A stretch of DNA of 64,000 nucleotides, from positions 1-64,000 of the IMG/VR virus record IMGVR_UViG_3300042882_001139; one strand, written 5' to 3'. Made by a program: the position numbers and the translations under genes. A model generated the notes under the pieces. That model was given only the letters and a program-made list of their open reading frames with translations. It made no database searches and was not told the DNA's origin. Shown in pieces: positions 8,250 through 16,284 of this stretch. This stretch comes from a virus. Each line of letters opens with the position of its first letter. Positions within the stretch are counted from its first letter, which is position 1.

Positions 8250-9284
8250 ATGGCCAAAGGTTTAGACGTTGGTACTTCATTCATTGTCCTGGCTTCAGAC
8301 TCCGAAGCCCCCGTTAGCTACACCAGCGACGATAAGTTCGACTACGTGAAGTACAAGGAACTGCGTGACGCGTTCTTTGCCATCAAGCCGACGACCCCCG
8401 TGGCCACGAAGATGATTGAGAAAGGCCTGCAGGGCAAGTTATTCGTCAAAGACGCTGACGGCACGTTTATTCTTCTTGGGCAAGACGCTATTGAAAAAGC
8501 CATCGAGCGCAACGAGTCAGCCAAACGGCCCATGTTCCGGGGCGTTGTTTCGGCCAAGGAAAAAGACGCTCGGCGCATCCTGGCGTACATCCTGAAAGAA
8601 GTCGTCGGCACGGCCAGCGAACCCCACGAAAAACTTGTGTTTTGCGTTCCGGCCCAGCCCGTCGACCAAGAAGACGAAGACTTTGACGTTGGGTATCACG
8701 AAGACGTGGTTATGACCATTTTGGCCGAATGCGGGTACATGGCCCGGGCGATCAACGAAGCCGAGGCGCTGTGCTATTCCGAACTCGAGAAAGATGACTA
8801 CACCGGCGTGGCACTGTCATGCGGCGCTGGCATGGTGAACTGCTGCATCATGCTCAATGGTGAGCCGACAGTCATGTTTAGCACCACCAAATCCGGCGAC
8901 TGGATTGACCGTATGGCCGCCGTCGCTACTGGTGAAAAAGACTCGGTGGTACAGGCCGAGAAAGAGCAGGGTGACTTCACGATTGGCGAACAGAACGATA
9001 ATCCGGTGCTGGCTGCTGTAAGTGCGTATTACGAGCGGTTGATTGACTACACGACCAAAATGCTGGCGCACGCGATTGCTGGCCACAAGGCGTTACCCAA
9101 ATTTAAAGATCCGTTGCCGGTTGTAATTGCCGGAGGGACCAGCCAGGCCAAAGGCTTTATTGACGTGTTCGCAAAAAAATTGGACGACAACGGATTTCCA
9201 TTACCAATTAAAGAAGTGCGGCACGCCAATGACCCCCTGCATGCCGTCGCGCGTGGTTGCTTAATTGCAGCCAAGATTCTCTGA
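8250..9284 (+). CDS. Actin/Hsp70-fold ATPase (ParM/MreB-like)
   Basis: 344 residues. The fold's signature elements are present in order: phosphate-1 loop GLDVGTSF (residues 4-11), phosphate-2 segment VALSCGAGMVNCCIML (about 188-203), a following SGDWIDRMAA, and the adenosine motif VVIAGGTSQAKGF (about 291-303). This ordering fits the actin/Hsp70/sugar-kinase superfamily; the length fits filament-forming actin-like proteins (ParM, MreB, phage Alp) better than full Hsp70, which needs a substrate domain. The role could be DNA or capsid positioning in the cell. Filament formation is an inference. Confidence 0.78.
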   Translation: MAKGLDVGTSFIVLASDSEAPVSYTSDDKFDYVKYKELRDAFFAIKPTTPVATKMIEKGLQGKLFVKDADGTFILLGQDAIEKAIERNESAKRPMFRGVVSAKEKDARRILAYILKEVVGTASEPHEKLVFCVPAQPVDQEDEDFDVGYHEDVVMTILAECGYMARAINEAEALCYSELEKDDYTGVALSCGAGMVNCCIMLNGEPTVMFSTTKSGDWIDRMAAVATGEKDSVVQAEKEQGDFTIGEQNDNPVLAAVSAYYERLIDYTTKMLAHAIAGHKALPKFKDPLPVVIAGGTSQAKGFIDVFAKKLDDNGFPLPIKEVRHANDPLHAVARGCLIAAKIL

Positions 9285-9361
9285 CGCAGGGCCGTAGACA
9301 GGCCGCAAGTCGGTCGCTACGATGGCTCCGTTGTTTTCTGCTTTGGCTACAAGGATGTTAT

Positions 9362-9823
9362 ATGGCGGCAAGAAGTAGGACGCCGTTTGACGGTATTATT
9401 ATTTCGCACCTCGGGAACATCGACGGGCGACAGCCAGACAATGAAAATAAACTTGCCTATATTCAAAAAGCCCTCAAAGCCGGCTGGCATGTCTGTGTCG
9501 ATGTCGTATTCCACTGCGGCACTTTTATCTTGCCCTACGACGGCGGCTTTAATCCCGCGCCACCTGCCCTGCTATCCAAGCAGCGCGTCTGGTGCCGCGC
9601 TCACGATCCGGCCACCCTGGACGCTTTATGTAACGTCAGCGCCCACTCGTTTTTAGATACGCAGGGCTTGGCGTTAACAAGTGCACAATTTGTATGGACG
9701 CTCCCGGGGCACGAGTTAACATCTCGGTCAATTGCTGTATTTCCAGAGACAGCCGGCGAAGACTGGCTAGCACTTTACGAGCCAGCCGGCCTGTGCAGCA
9801 ACGAGCCGATGCGATATATCTAA
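9362..9823 (+). CDS. GDPD-like TIM-barrel protein, short form
   Basis: Start ATG 9362 after AAGGA; the longer in-frame ORF from 9257 would overlap the ATPase gene. 153 residues. ISHLGNIDGRQPDNENKLAY, then AGWHVCVDV, FHCGTF, a loop, RVWCRAHD, and FVWTLPGHELTSRSIAVFPE follow the layout of short glycerophosphodiesterase-like proteins. The usual catalytic HRG is HLG here, the E-x-D metal pair reads C-V-D, and the usual HD is replaced, so catalysis is doubtful. It may be a degenerate binding protein. Confidence 0.6.
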   Translation: MAARSRTPFDGIIISHLGNIDGRQPDNENKLAYIQKALKAGWHVCVDVVFHCGTFILPYDGGFNPAPPALLSKQRVWCRAHDPATLDALCNVSAHSFLDTQGLALTSAQFVWTLPGHELTSRSIAVFPETAGEDWLALYEPAGLCSNEPMRYI

Positions 9824-10188
9824 CGTACTGACAGCCGGGCGGTAAAAGACTGCCAGCCACCGATCTTTGACAACCTATCTTTATTGCCAGCCCGATTATC
9901 GCGGCCAGGGTAATACTGTTAAAATTGAAGTGCGTCAAAAGTTAGTCGTGGTGGCCGGCTGGTTAGGGTCGTTTTTTACCGCAGGGATGCGGCAAAGTTC
10001 GGCAGGTTCCGCGGTCAGATATAGTCGTGAGCGCGGTTGGAGGTACGGCGAATGCCACACAAAGTAAATTTTACTTTTGTAAGTCGTCGTAAAACCCTGG
10101 TTTAAATCAGGGTCGGTCTCGCGGAAGGGGATCGCGAGGGCTTTTGACGCATTTAACATAAAGCAAGCAATATCAAGCGGTTATCATC
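9824..10188 (+). other. 365-bp intergenic tract with hairpins
   Basis: No convincing gene. A possible TTG-started ORF of 66 codons (9867-10067) has no Shine-Dalgarno and low plausibility. Structures seen: CCGCA/TGCGG near 9980-9995; a near-perfect palindrome ACCCTG...CAGGGT centred on TTTAAA at 10094-10113; and a terminator-like stem at 10118-10138. It separates the auxiliary block from the holin-like and tRNA block, so it may hold a promoter or a small RNA. Confidence 0.5.
10118..10145 (+). terminator. Putative terminator
   Basis: Stem CTCGCG (10118-10123) with CGCGAG (10133-10138), a nine-base loop, then GGCTTTT. The T run is short (four), so efficiency may be moderate. An ACCCTG/CAGGGT palindrome lies just upstream. 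Confidence 0.5.
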
Positions 10189-10545
10189 ATGTCTGACGAA
10201 AATTTGCACGCTATTGCCGTATTTATCAGTGCTTTCGGGGCCGCGGGCTTCGCAGGCTTGGCAACTCTTTTGCGGTTTGCCAAAAAACTGTCTAAACTTA
10301 ATGTCATCAGCTCGATGCTTAACGCCGGTTTTCTGGGGTTAGCCATCGCACTGATTTGGTATCAAAATTACTGCCGGACAGAAAATGTATACGGCCTAAT
10401 TGGGATTTGCGTGCTGGCCGGCATGGGCGGCTCGACGCTAACCGATTTGGCGATTTCGTTGTTATCTGGTGCCGGTATTAAAGTCATCATCCACCATGAA
10501 CGTGATCATGAGGAGTTGCATCAACATGACAATGAACGTCCGTAA
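10189..10545 (+). CDS. Holin-like three-helix membrane protein
   Basis: 118 residues with three hydrophobic helices (about 7-27, 40-58, 66-92), the last with GLIGICVLAGMGGSTLTDLA, and a His/Glu-rich charged tail. Size, topology and the charged C-terminus are typical of class I or LydA-type holins. A short overlapping membrane-protein gene follows, and two proteases lie downstream at 14.7-17.8 kb, which would suit a lysis region. No canonical endolysin is visible beside it, so the call rests on topology. Confidence 0.5.
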   Translation: MSDENLHAIAVFISAFGAAGFAGLATLLRFAKKLSKLNVISSMLNAGFLGLAIALIWYQNYCRTENVYGLIGICVLAGMGGSTLTDLAISLLSGAGIKVIIHHERDHEELHQHDNERP

Positions 10546-10690
10546 ACAATTGAGTGTCGCCGCGTGGGGCGCCAGTGCGTTCTGTGCGGTGTTGCTGCTG
10601 CTGTCCGCACAGGCCATGGTCAACCATTGCGTGTCCGCTGTCCACGCGTCTTCGGCCACGAGTGCTGAAGCGATCGGCGGCTCGCGTTGA
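10526..10690 (+). CDS. Small overlapping membrane protein
   Basis: 54 residues from ATG 10526, preceded by AGGAG (10511-10515), overlapping the holin-like gene by 20 bases. One hydrophobic helix (about residues 13-31) follows a short basic N-terminus; the rest is small and polar. A lysis accessory (antiholin or spanin-like) is possible from position only. Confidence 0.55.
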   Translation: MTMNVRKQLSVAAWGASAFCAVLLLLSAQAMVNHCVSAVHASSATSAEAIGGSR

Positions 10691-10695
10691 ATTAT

Positions 10696-10767
10696 TGCTC
10701 GGTGGCGCAACGGTAGCGCGGCGCACTGTTAATGCGATGGTTCTAGGTTCGAATCCTAGCCGAGCAG
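10696..10767 (+). tRNA. tRNA-Asn (anticodon GTT)
   Basis: A cloverleaf can be drawn by hand: acceptor TGCTCGG/CCGAGCA, D stem GCGC/GCGC with loop AACGGTA, anticodon loop CTGTTAA (anticodon 10728-10730), T stem CTAGG/CCTAG with loop TTCGAAT, discriminator G. One mismatch (G-A) sits at the top of the anticodon stem. The 3' CCA is not encoded. It lies between the holin-like gene and the 2H-phosphoesterase/kinase gene, whose likely task is tRNA repair. Confidence 0.92.
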
Positions 10768-10783
10768 CGTACAAGGAAAACCC

Positions 10784-12631
10784 ATGAACAGCTTATTCAG
10801 TCTTGATCCGCTGTTGTGGGAAACATCGTTGGAAGATCAAACCGTGTACCAGCTTGGCAACGCCATTGGCTGGCTTGGCCGCACGGGAACAAAGACGGCT
10901 GCAAATCATTCATTATCTGGCCGCTTGTATCTGGCAAAAAGCGGATGGCTTCTGCTATCTGTGCCAAACGCGTTAGTCCGTGGATTATTTGACGCCTTGG
11001 TGGCGCCCGGGGCAGAACTGCCGTTGGCCGGCGCGATGAATGTGCCCAACGTTGACGCAGATCTTTTGAACGCCCATATTTCTGTGATGACTGCCGACGA
11101 AGTGCAGTCGGTGGGTGCCGATAAGATCAATGAGCGTGGCCACAACTTTGGCTACACACTTGGGCCGTTAAAAGAAATAACCGTCCGAGGCATTAGCGGC
11201 GTAAGCAAAGTTTGGGCCGTGCAAGTCTCGAGCCCCGGCTTAACCGCAATTCGCAAGAGTTACGGATTGTCGCCGCTGCCGAAGGGCCATCCGTTTCACA
11301 TCACGGTCGCAGTACGAAAAAAGAACGTGCTCGGCGACAATGAGGTACGCAAAGCCGCTGCCGCGGACCCGAGCCAGGTTGTGCTCGTAAGCGGGCATTC
11401 TGGGGCCGGCAAATCTACGCTGTCAAAAGCCCTAGCCGAAAAATTAAAACTGCCGCGCGTATCGGTCGATCAAGATCCCAATTTTCAAAAGTTTCTTGAC
11501 GACAATACGCCGGATAATCATTTGCCAGCCGGCTCGCCCAAAGAACAAGACTTTCGGGCACTGATGCGGCAAACGGCTATGCAAACGTTGGAGAAAAACG
11601 ACGGGCCCGCCGTGGTCGAGGGTGTGCAGCTGTCGTATCTTCCGCCTGAGATTTTAAGCAAATACAAAAGGGTGCATGTAAACCCGCCTGTCGAGCAGGC
11701 GTACGAACAACGCCTTAGCCGCACAAAACAGCGGTACGAAAAAGACCCCGCAAAAAAATGGACGCCGGACGTCGAGCAAGAAAAAAAGCGTATTGCCGAT
11801 CTTGTCTATAAGTTTCACACGCCCACGATTGCGGCGTATGACAAACTTCCGGGCACGCTGAAATACAAACCAGGGCAAGACCTTTCGGCCCTACTGCAAA
11901 AACTGCAAAGCCAGCAGAAACAGGCGGATCTGTTATCTGGTGGCGAAGCCGACGGCAAGGCCGATAATAAGTTTTTGAAAAAAGAATTAACTAGGGGAAC
12001 ACGGCATGAGCACGAGCACACCGACAACGATCAAATCGCCAAAGAAATTGCCAAGGATCACTTGTCCGAAGACGCGGCCTACTACGACAAGCAAGAAAAA
12101 ATAGAGAAAGCCGCGCAGCCCGAAATCCTCAAAGACCTTTTAGCGGCAAAAGAACATTCGGATAACAAGCGCTACGACCACAAGGCCGCGATCATTCGGC
12201 GCTTGATGGCACAATCGCCTGATGACTGGGTAATCGACGACGCTAAGCCGAAATACAAAGGCATTACCCACCGGCCCACGAATTTCAGGCTCCACATAGA
12301 TCCGACCGTTATTCCGGCTGGCGTAAAAGCCGCGGCGAACAGCGTGTATTTAAATGAACTGCGGAACTCGGTATTTGGCCGCGGTCCTTTCGCGTATGAC
12401 ATGCAGAAGCCTGTGTTTGAGAACATCCGTAATCACATGGCTGAAATTAAAAGACGGGGCGACTGGATGCTGCAAGCCCAGCGGAATAATCAGTCGTATC
12501 AGGCGTTTATTAACCCGGCTTATCGCCATCAATTAGCCCTGCAGGCTTTTCACGGCAATATGCCGCAGCCATCAATCGTAGATCAAACAATCGAGCGGTT
12601 TGGCGGCAACTTTTTAGGAACACCGCGATGA
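10784..12631 (+). CDS. 2H phosphoesterase - P-loop kinase fusion, likely RNA repair
   Basis: 615 residues with at least three parts. Residues about 60-185 have two H-x-S/T motifs (H98-I-S and H172-I-T, in AHISVM and PFHITVAV), the signature of 2H phosphoesterases, which open 2',3'-cyclic phosphates. Residues about 195-385 are a P-loop kinase (VVLVSGHSGAGKST, then VVEGVQLSYL), like polynucleotide or zeta-toxin-type kinases. Residues about 405-445 (HEHEHTDNDQIAKEIAKDHL...YYDK) resemble DUF5661, and YKGITHRPTNFRLHI near 490-505 is a motif I have seen in phage structural proteins. Phosphoesterase plus kinase are the end-healing activities of tRNA repair; a tRNA gene is adjacent. No ligase domain is visible. 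A virion-attached enzyme is possible. Confidence 0.72.
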   Translation: MNSLFSLDPLLWETSLEDQTVYQLGNAIGWLGRTGTKTAANHSLSGRLYLAKSGWLLLSVPNALVRGLFDALVAPGAELPLAGAMNVPNVDADLLNAHISVMTADEVQSVGADKINERGHNFGYTLGPLKEITVRGISGVSKVWAVQVSSPGLTAIRKSYGLSPLPKGHPFHITVAVRKKNVLGDNEVRKAAAADPSQVVLVSGHSGAGKSTLSKALAEKLKLPRVSVDQDPNFQKFLDDNTPDNHLPAGSPKEQDFRALMRQTAMQTLEKNDGPAVVEGVQLSYLPPEILSKYKRVHVNPPVEQAYEQRLSRTKQRYEKDPAKKWTPDVEQEKKRIADLVYKFHTPTIAAYDKLPGTLKYKPGQDLSALLQKLQSQQKQADLLSGGEADGKADNKFLKKELTRGTRHEHEHTDNDQIAKEIAKDHLSEDAAYYDKQEKIEKAAQPEILKDLLAAKEHSDNKRYDHKAAIIRRLMAQSPDDWVIDDAKPKYKGITHRPTNFRLHIDPTVIPAGVKAAANSVYLNELRNSVFGRGPFAYDMQKPVFENIRNHMAEIKRRGDWMLQAQRNNQSYQAFINPAYRHQLALQAFHGNMPQPSIVDQTIERFGGNFLGTPR

Positions 12632-12873
12632 GCAAAATAAACTGGCCCTGGCAGCCAAAGCCGAAACCTTCGCCGACACCAGACGTAACGCCGGACAAGC
12701 CGTCGCCGCAATGGATGCGTGCATTGCTGCTGTTTCGTAAAATACCTATTCAGAAATTGTTCCCGGCATTGACTCTGACGTCGTTTATTGTTTTTTTAGC
12801 TCTCAGCGGTCTGATTGCCTGGATTGTCGTAATTCTGGCTTTTGCCGTGCAGTTATTTCGAGTGTTAACGTGA
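12628..12873 (+). CDS. Small membrane protein with Pro-rich N-terminus
   Basis: 81 residues: a proline/lysine-rich N-terminus (about 1-28), then a hydrophobic region of about 45-75 that can hold one long or two short helices. It overlaps the preceding gene and the following one by 4 bases each (ATGA). No family recognised. Confidence 0.6.
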   Translation: MSKINWPWQPKPKPSPTPDVTPDKPSPQWMRALLLFRKIPIQKLFPALTLTSFIVFLALSGLIAWIVVILAFAVQLFRVLT

Positions 12874-13865
12874 TGCAGCCGTCGCACGATATTTCCGCGT
12901 GGGAACAGGTACCCAACAGGGTGGCTGCGTTGCTGCCTGTTGTGGCACACATTAAAGCCGCCCACGTTGACGCCGTAAAAGACACCGGCTTACTGAGCAC
13001 CAGTTTTGTCACGTGGCGTCCGGCGACCAATACACTGACTGTGTACGCGAGTCACGACCCGAGCAGCGAAACCCAACAAAAGTACGCAGCGGCTATGCCG
13101 CAATGGTCGTGTGTATTTCAGCGTTTAGCGCCCCTGAACATTGCCGAAGAGATTGTTGTAAAAAAAGCAGGCATTACCGGTATCGCGCCAACATTTGATG
13201 CCGCACAAAACGCGCTTGGCGGGCCAACCCCTCTGACCAACGCTATTGTTACGGGCTTGGCTGCTGGCGGTCTTGGGTATGGTGCCGGCACACTGATTGA
13301 AAACTTATTCCCGGAGCGCTACTTAGAGCGCGGTAAGCTGCGAAATACGCTGGCGCTTATCGGCGGCTTGGGCGGCGTTGGCCTTGGGGCGAACAATGCG
13401 GCAGCGAATGCGCGAGCCAAAAATACAAGTTTTTTGCGTGGCTGGACAATTAAAAACTCGCAGTTTGGCGTTTACGCGCCAGAATTGAATCCGGCTATTC
13501 CCGGTGACTCGGGCATCATGGCGCCGTCGGTTAATATCCAACAATTTAACAACGCAGTTTGGAACGACGCCCGTAAAGGTTTTTATAACGGGTTTGAAAA
13601 TCACACACCGCCGGCTTATGCCGCTGCGGCAAGCGGCATGATGACTGGTTTAGGCACTGGTCTACAGTCGCCGATTATCAGGCCGTCTGATGTTATTAAC
13701 GGTATCGCGTCCGCCGGCGTTGGCCTAGCCACCGCGACGATGGCCGGCAAAGCGTTGTCTGCAATGGCCGGCTTAACGCCGCTAGCCCAAGAGAAACTCC
13801 AGGACATGGGGTTATGGGGCGGAATGATGCACGCTATTGTGCCATCTATGTTAGGCATGCGCTGA
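12870..13865 (+). CDS. Virion-type protein with glycine-zipper membrane segments
   Basis: 331 residues. The N-terminal 95 residues look like a small alpha/beta domain. KKAGITGI (about 99-106) has the K-x-A style motif seen in other virion-locus proteins. Two glycine-zipper hydrophobic segments follow (GLAAGGLGYGAGTLIENL and LALIGGLGGVGLGANNAAA), and another Gly/Ala-rich stretch lies near the C-terminus. Glycine zippers suit membrane-inserting or ejected proteins. No known family; the role is inferred from composition. Confidence 0.6.
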   Translation: MMQPSHDISAWEQVPNRVAALLPVVAHIKAAHVDAVKDTGLLSTSFVTWRPATNTLTVYASHDPSSETQQKYAAAMPQWSCVFQRLAPLNIAEEIVVKKAGITGIAPTFDAAQNALGGPTPLTNAIVTGLAAGGLGYGAGTLIENLFPERYLERGKLRNTLALIGGLGGVGLGANNAAANARAKNTSFLRGWTIKNSQFGVYAPELNPAIPGDSGIMAPSVNIQQFNNAVWNDARKGFYNGFENHTPPAYAAAASGMMTGLGTGLQSPIIRPSDVINGIASAGVGLATATMAGKALSAMAGLTPLAQEKLQDMGLWGGMMHAIVPSMLGMR

Positions 13866-13892
13866 CGTGCTTGCGAATTTGTAACTGTTAAG

Positions 13893-13915
13893 GCACAATA
13901 TAGTGTTGTGCTTTT
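13893..13915 (+). terminator. Putative terminator
   Basis: GCACAA (13893-13898) pairs perfectly with TTGTGC (13906-13911) across a seven-base loop and is followed by TTTT. Short stem and short T run, so it is a modest candidate. Confidence 0.45.
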
Positions 13916-13930
13916 ACTCTAGGAGGCTCT

Positions 13931-14305
13931 ATGTCGACACGTAAAGTAAGCGTTGATACTGTCCGCGAAGAAATGCGGATGTTAAATGAGGCGGCCAACA
14001 ACACCGCCGAAACGGGCGTTGGAAACTGGATGTCGTCTGATTTTTGGACAATGGCTGGTTCGGCTGTGGCTAATCTTGTGGCTGTGGCTGTGCTTATTGG
14101 CTGGGTCAGCAACACAACAGCTGCTGAGCTGACGCAGGCGTTGACCGCCGTCGTGGGTGCGACGCAGGTCATTGTTGTGAACGCGGCATTGGTGTGGAAG
14201 TATCTGTCGAACCGCAATCAACTGCGGGCGACTATCCTGAGCCATCGCTACCACTATTTGGAAGCGACCACCATTGAAAAAATGCGGATGACCGCACAGC
14301 AATAA
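13931..14305 (+). CDS. Two-helix membrane protein, holin-like
   Basis: 124 residues with a charged helical N-terminus, two hydrophobic helices (about residues 40-60 and 66-90) and a basic, polar C-terminus. Strong Shine-Dalgarno AGGAGG before ATG 13931. The topology fits class II holins as well as unrelated small membrane proteins. It begins a new string of small membrane proteins that runs into the protease genes. Confidence 0.55.
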   Translation: MSTRKVSVDTVREEMRMLNEAANNTAETGVGNWMSSDFWTMAGSAVANLVAVAVLIGWVSNTTAAELTQALTAVVGATQVIVVNAALVWKYLSNRNQLRATILSHRYHYLEATTIEKMRMTAQQ

Positions 14306-14306
14306 C

Positions 14307-14711
14307 ATGACAAACGGAGATCTCCAAAAGCGGGTCGATGCTTCGCCGCGTTTGTCGGCACTGCGGGATCGACTTACAAACGAGTTGGTGTTTCGGGCTG
14401 ACAACTCAGTTCAGTTCGACCCGCTTTTGGTACTCGCGATTATTTCGTTGATGCTGCAGATTATCTATTACTGCCGAGAGTTGCGAAAACCCGACGAGAT
14501 TAAACAAGACATCAAAGACATTCGATCGTTGCCCGCCCGCAAACTAATTCGTTTGCGGCGCCGGGCAAACCTTTTGTGGCGCGACTGTTGTGCGGACAAA
14601 CAGGACAGCCGGCACGACGCTAACCCTATTTTGACGGCACTTTACGAACTGGGCGAGTCGGCTGATGACGCCACGCTGGACGAATTAATCGAACTAGCGA
14701 AAGAACAATAA
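14307..14711 (+). CDS. Single-pass membrane protein with charged C-terminus
   Basis: 134 residues: N-terminal helix, one hydrophobic segment (FDPLLVLAIISLMLQIIYY, about 38-56), then an arginine-rich stretch and an acidic helical tail. It starts one base after the preceding stop. No recognised family; could interact with the neighbouring membrane protein. Confidence 0.6.
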   Translation: MTNGDLQKRVDASPRLSALRDRLTNELVFRADNSVQFDPLLVLAIISLMLQIIYYCRELRKPDEIKQDIKDIRSLPARKLIRLRRRANLLWRDCCADKQDSRHDANPILTALYELGESADDATLDELIELAKEQ

Positions 14712-14723
14712 AGGTGACACAGT

Positions 14724-15545
14724 ATGGCAAGGACGCCAAAAAAACAAAAAAACGAAATTCTCTCCGCTAATGAAACACTGAAAAAACTCTTTGACCTTGG
14801 TTACTTTGGTGAAACACCGTGGGCGAAGGTTAAGACAATTCGCGGGGCCGATTTATCGCGGGCTGTAAAAGCCTATCAGGAGTTTAACGGCCTGGAGCCG
14901 ACCGGCGCCGTTGAGCCACGCACTGCTAGTCGCATTCACAGGCCGCGATGCGGGCTACCAGATTTTAATCTGACGGCGCCTGGCGGTGCTCCGTGCAAGT
15001 GGCTGCATAAAAAGATTACGTACTATCACGACATTACGCTTCCAGGCGTAACAGACGAGCAGGTTAAAGAAGCGTACGACATTGCTTTTTCGCAGTGGGC
15101 CGAAGTTTGCGATATTGAGCCGACCCGCGTTGACGGCTCAGATAAAGCAAACATTTATGCTCGATCAGGCGTTGGCCGTGCTAGCGGATTAGATAACAAG
15201 GGCGGCACGCTGGCCTGGAGCGAATTACCGTGCGGCGTAACTGAAAACGTGCAATTAGATCAGATGTTCGACGAGGCCGAGCCGTGGTCATTTAATATGG
15301 CCGTAGCGGTGATCTGCCACGAACTTGGGCACGCGCTTGGTTTGCCACATTTAAATTCTGGCAATTTAATGGCGCCTTATTACGATCCAAATGTAACTGG
15401 CCCACAAAAGGGCGACATTAAAGAAATTGTCAAACTATACGGTAAGCGTAAAGAAAAATACGCAATTACAAAAGACGCTGCGCCGCATATTCACGGTACA
15501 TTAGTCATTAATGGGCGGCCGTACGTGCTCGTGCCGCAAACTTGA
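14724..15545 (+). CDS. Matrixin-type metalloprotease with PG-binding domain and cysteine switch
   Basis: 273 residues. Residues about 10-70 form a peptidoglycan-binding-1-like helical domain (LSRAVKAYQEFNGLEPTGAV). It is followed by PRCGLPD with C76, the cysteine-switch motif that keeps matrix metalloproteases latent. The catalytic domain has the zinc site HELGHALGLPH (H199, H203, H209) and a Met-turn in NLMAPYY. The order propeptide domain, cysteine switch, catalytic domain is the classic matrixin layout. No hydrophobic signal peptide is visible; the N-terminus is basic, so export may rely on holins or the virion. Possible jobs: cutting host surface proteins at entry, or envelope proteins at lysis. 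Confidence 0.9.
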   Translation: MARTPKKQKNEILSANETLKKLFDLGYFGETPWAKVKTIRGADLSRAVKAYQEFNGLEPTGAVEPRTASRIHRPRCGLPDFNLTAPGGAPCKWLHKKITYYHDITLPGVTDEQVKEAYDIAFSQWAEVCDIEPTRVDGSDKANIYARSGVGRASGLDNKGGTLAWSELPCGVTENVQLDQMFDEAEPWSFNMAVAVICHELGHALGLPHLNSGNLMAPYYDPNVTGPQKGDIKEIVKLYGKRKEKYAITKDAAPHIHGTLVINGRPYVLVPQT

Positions 15546-15571
15546 TAGAATAACTGTTTTGGAGGTAACCT

Positions 15572-15850
15572 ATGACTGCGTTTCAAATAGTAGCGAGTGT
15601 AGTGTTTGTTGCTGTAATGCTGGCGGCATACCGACAGCAGATTGCGTCGTTGCTGACTAAAACTGTCGGTGCAGAGAGGGCACCGGAAGTACAGCAATCG
15701 ATCGCCGTTATGCTCGTTAACGATATCGTTGCGGTTACAAACCTGCGCGATAAACTTTCTGCCGAAGACTGCCCCGAAGGCGTTGAGGCGTGCACGAATC
15801 TTCTTCGCGTTATTGTTGAGCACAAGCAACCGTCGAAAGGTGTTGTATGA
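15572..15850 (+). CDS. Small N-terminally anchored protein
   Basis: 92 residues with an N-terminal hydrophobic helix (about 5-20) and a soluble helical remainder with two cysteines. Shine-Dalgarno GGAGG precedes ATG 15572. Function unknown. It overlaps the next gene by 4 bases. Confidence 0.6.
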   Translation: MTAFQIVASVVFVAVMLAAYRQQIASLLTKTVGAERAPEVQQSIAVMLVNDIVAVTNLRDKLSAEDCPEGVEACTNLLRVIVEHKQPSKGVV

Positions 15851-16284
15851 AAAGGTTAGTTTGGTTGGCCGGTCTAGTACTGTTGGCCTCGTTTGCTGAG
15901 CCGTATATTCGCGGCACATATCAGCAGGCGCCGGTTGTTGTCGAAGACAGCAGCACTGACAAGACTGATCCGACAATCCAAAAATTGCTTGCCGACGCTG
16001 CAGCTGCTGACAAGGCGGACGTTCGCGGCATATACAAAGCATTACGGGCTGTCGTTAATCGCGATGCCGGCAAGCGCGTCGTAACGACCGAGCAGTGGAG
16101 CGATCTGCAGGAGAACACGCTGCAACTCGCAATCACACAGGTGAATAAGTATCCAGGATTAGATGAGGCAATTGAGCAAGTATTTTTGACCACGCTCGGA
16201 ACAGACGACGTGCTGCCGGGCAACGAACAGACGCGCTCAAAGATTGTTGAAGCGTGCGACGTCATTATTAACTCGGCCAAATAA
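15847..16284 (+). CDS. Exported or anchored helical protein
   Basis: 145 residues. The N-terminus MKRLVWLAGLVLLASFAEP looks like a signal peptide or anchor. The remainder is a helical soluble domain (about 40-145). Its stop overlaps the next ATG. Unknown family; being beside two proteases, an envelope role is plausible but unproven. Confidence 0.6.
   Translation: MKRLVWLAGLVLLASFAEPYIRGTYQQAPVVVEDSSTDKTDPTIQKLLADAAAADKADVRGIYKALRAVVNRDAGKRVVTTEQWSDLQENTLQLAITQVNKYPGLDEAIEQVFLTTLGTDDVLPGNEQTRSKIVEACDVIINSAK

Noticed and set aside
9867-10067. 66-codon TTG-started ORF in the 9.8-10.2 kb gap
   Set aside because: No Shine-Dalgarno, crosses hairpins, and no recognisable protein features; left as intergenic.
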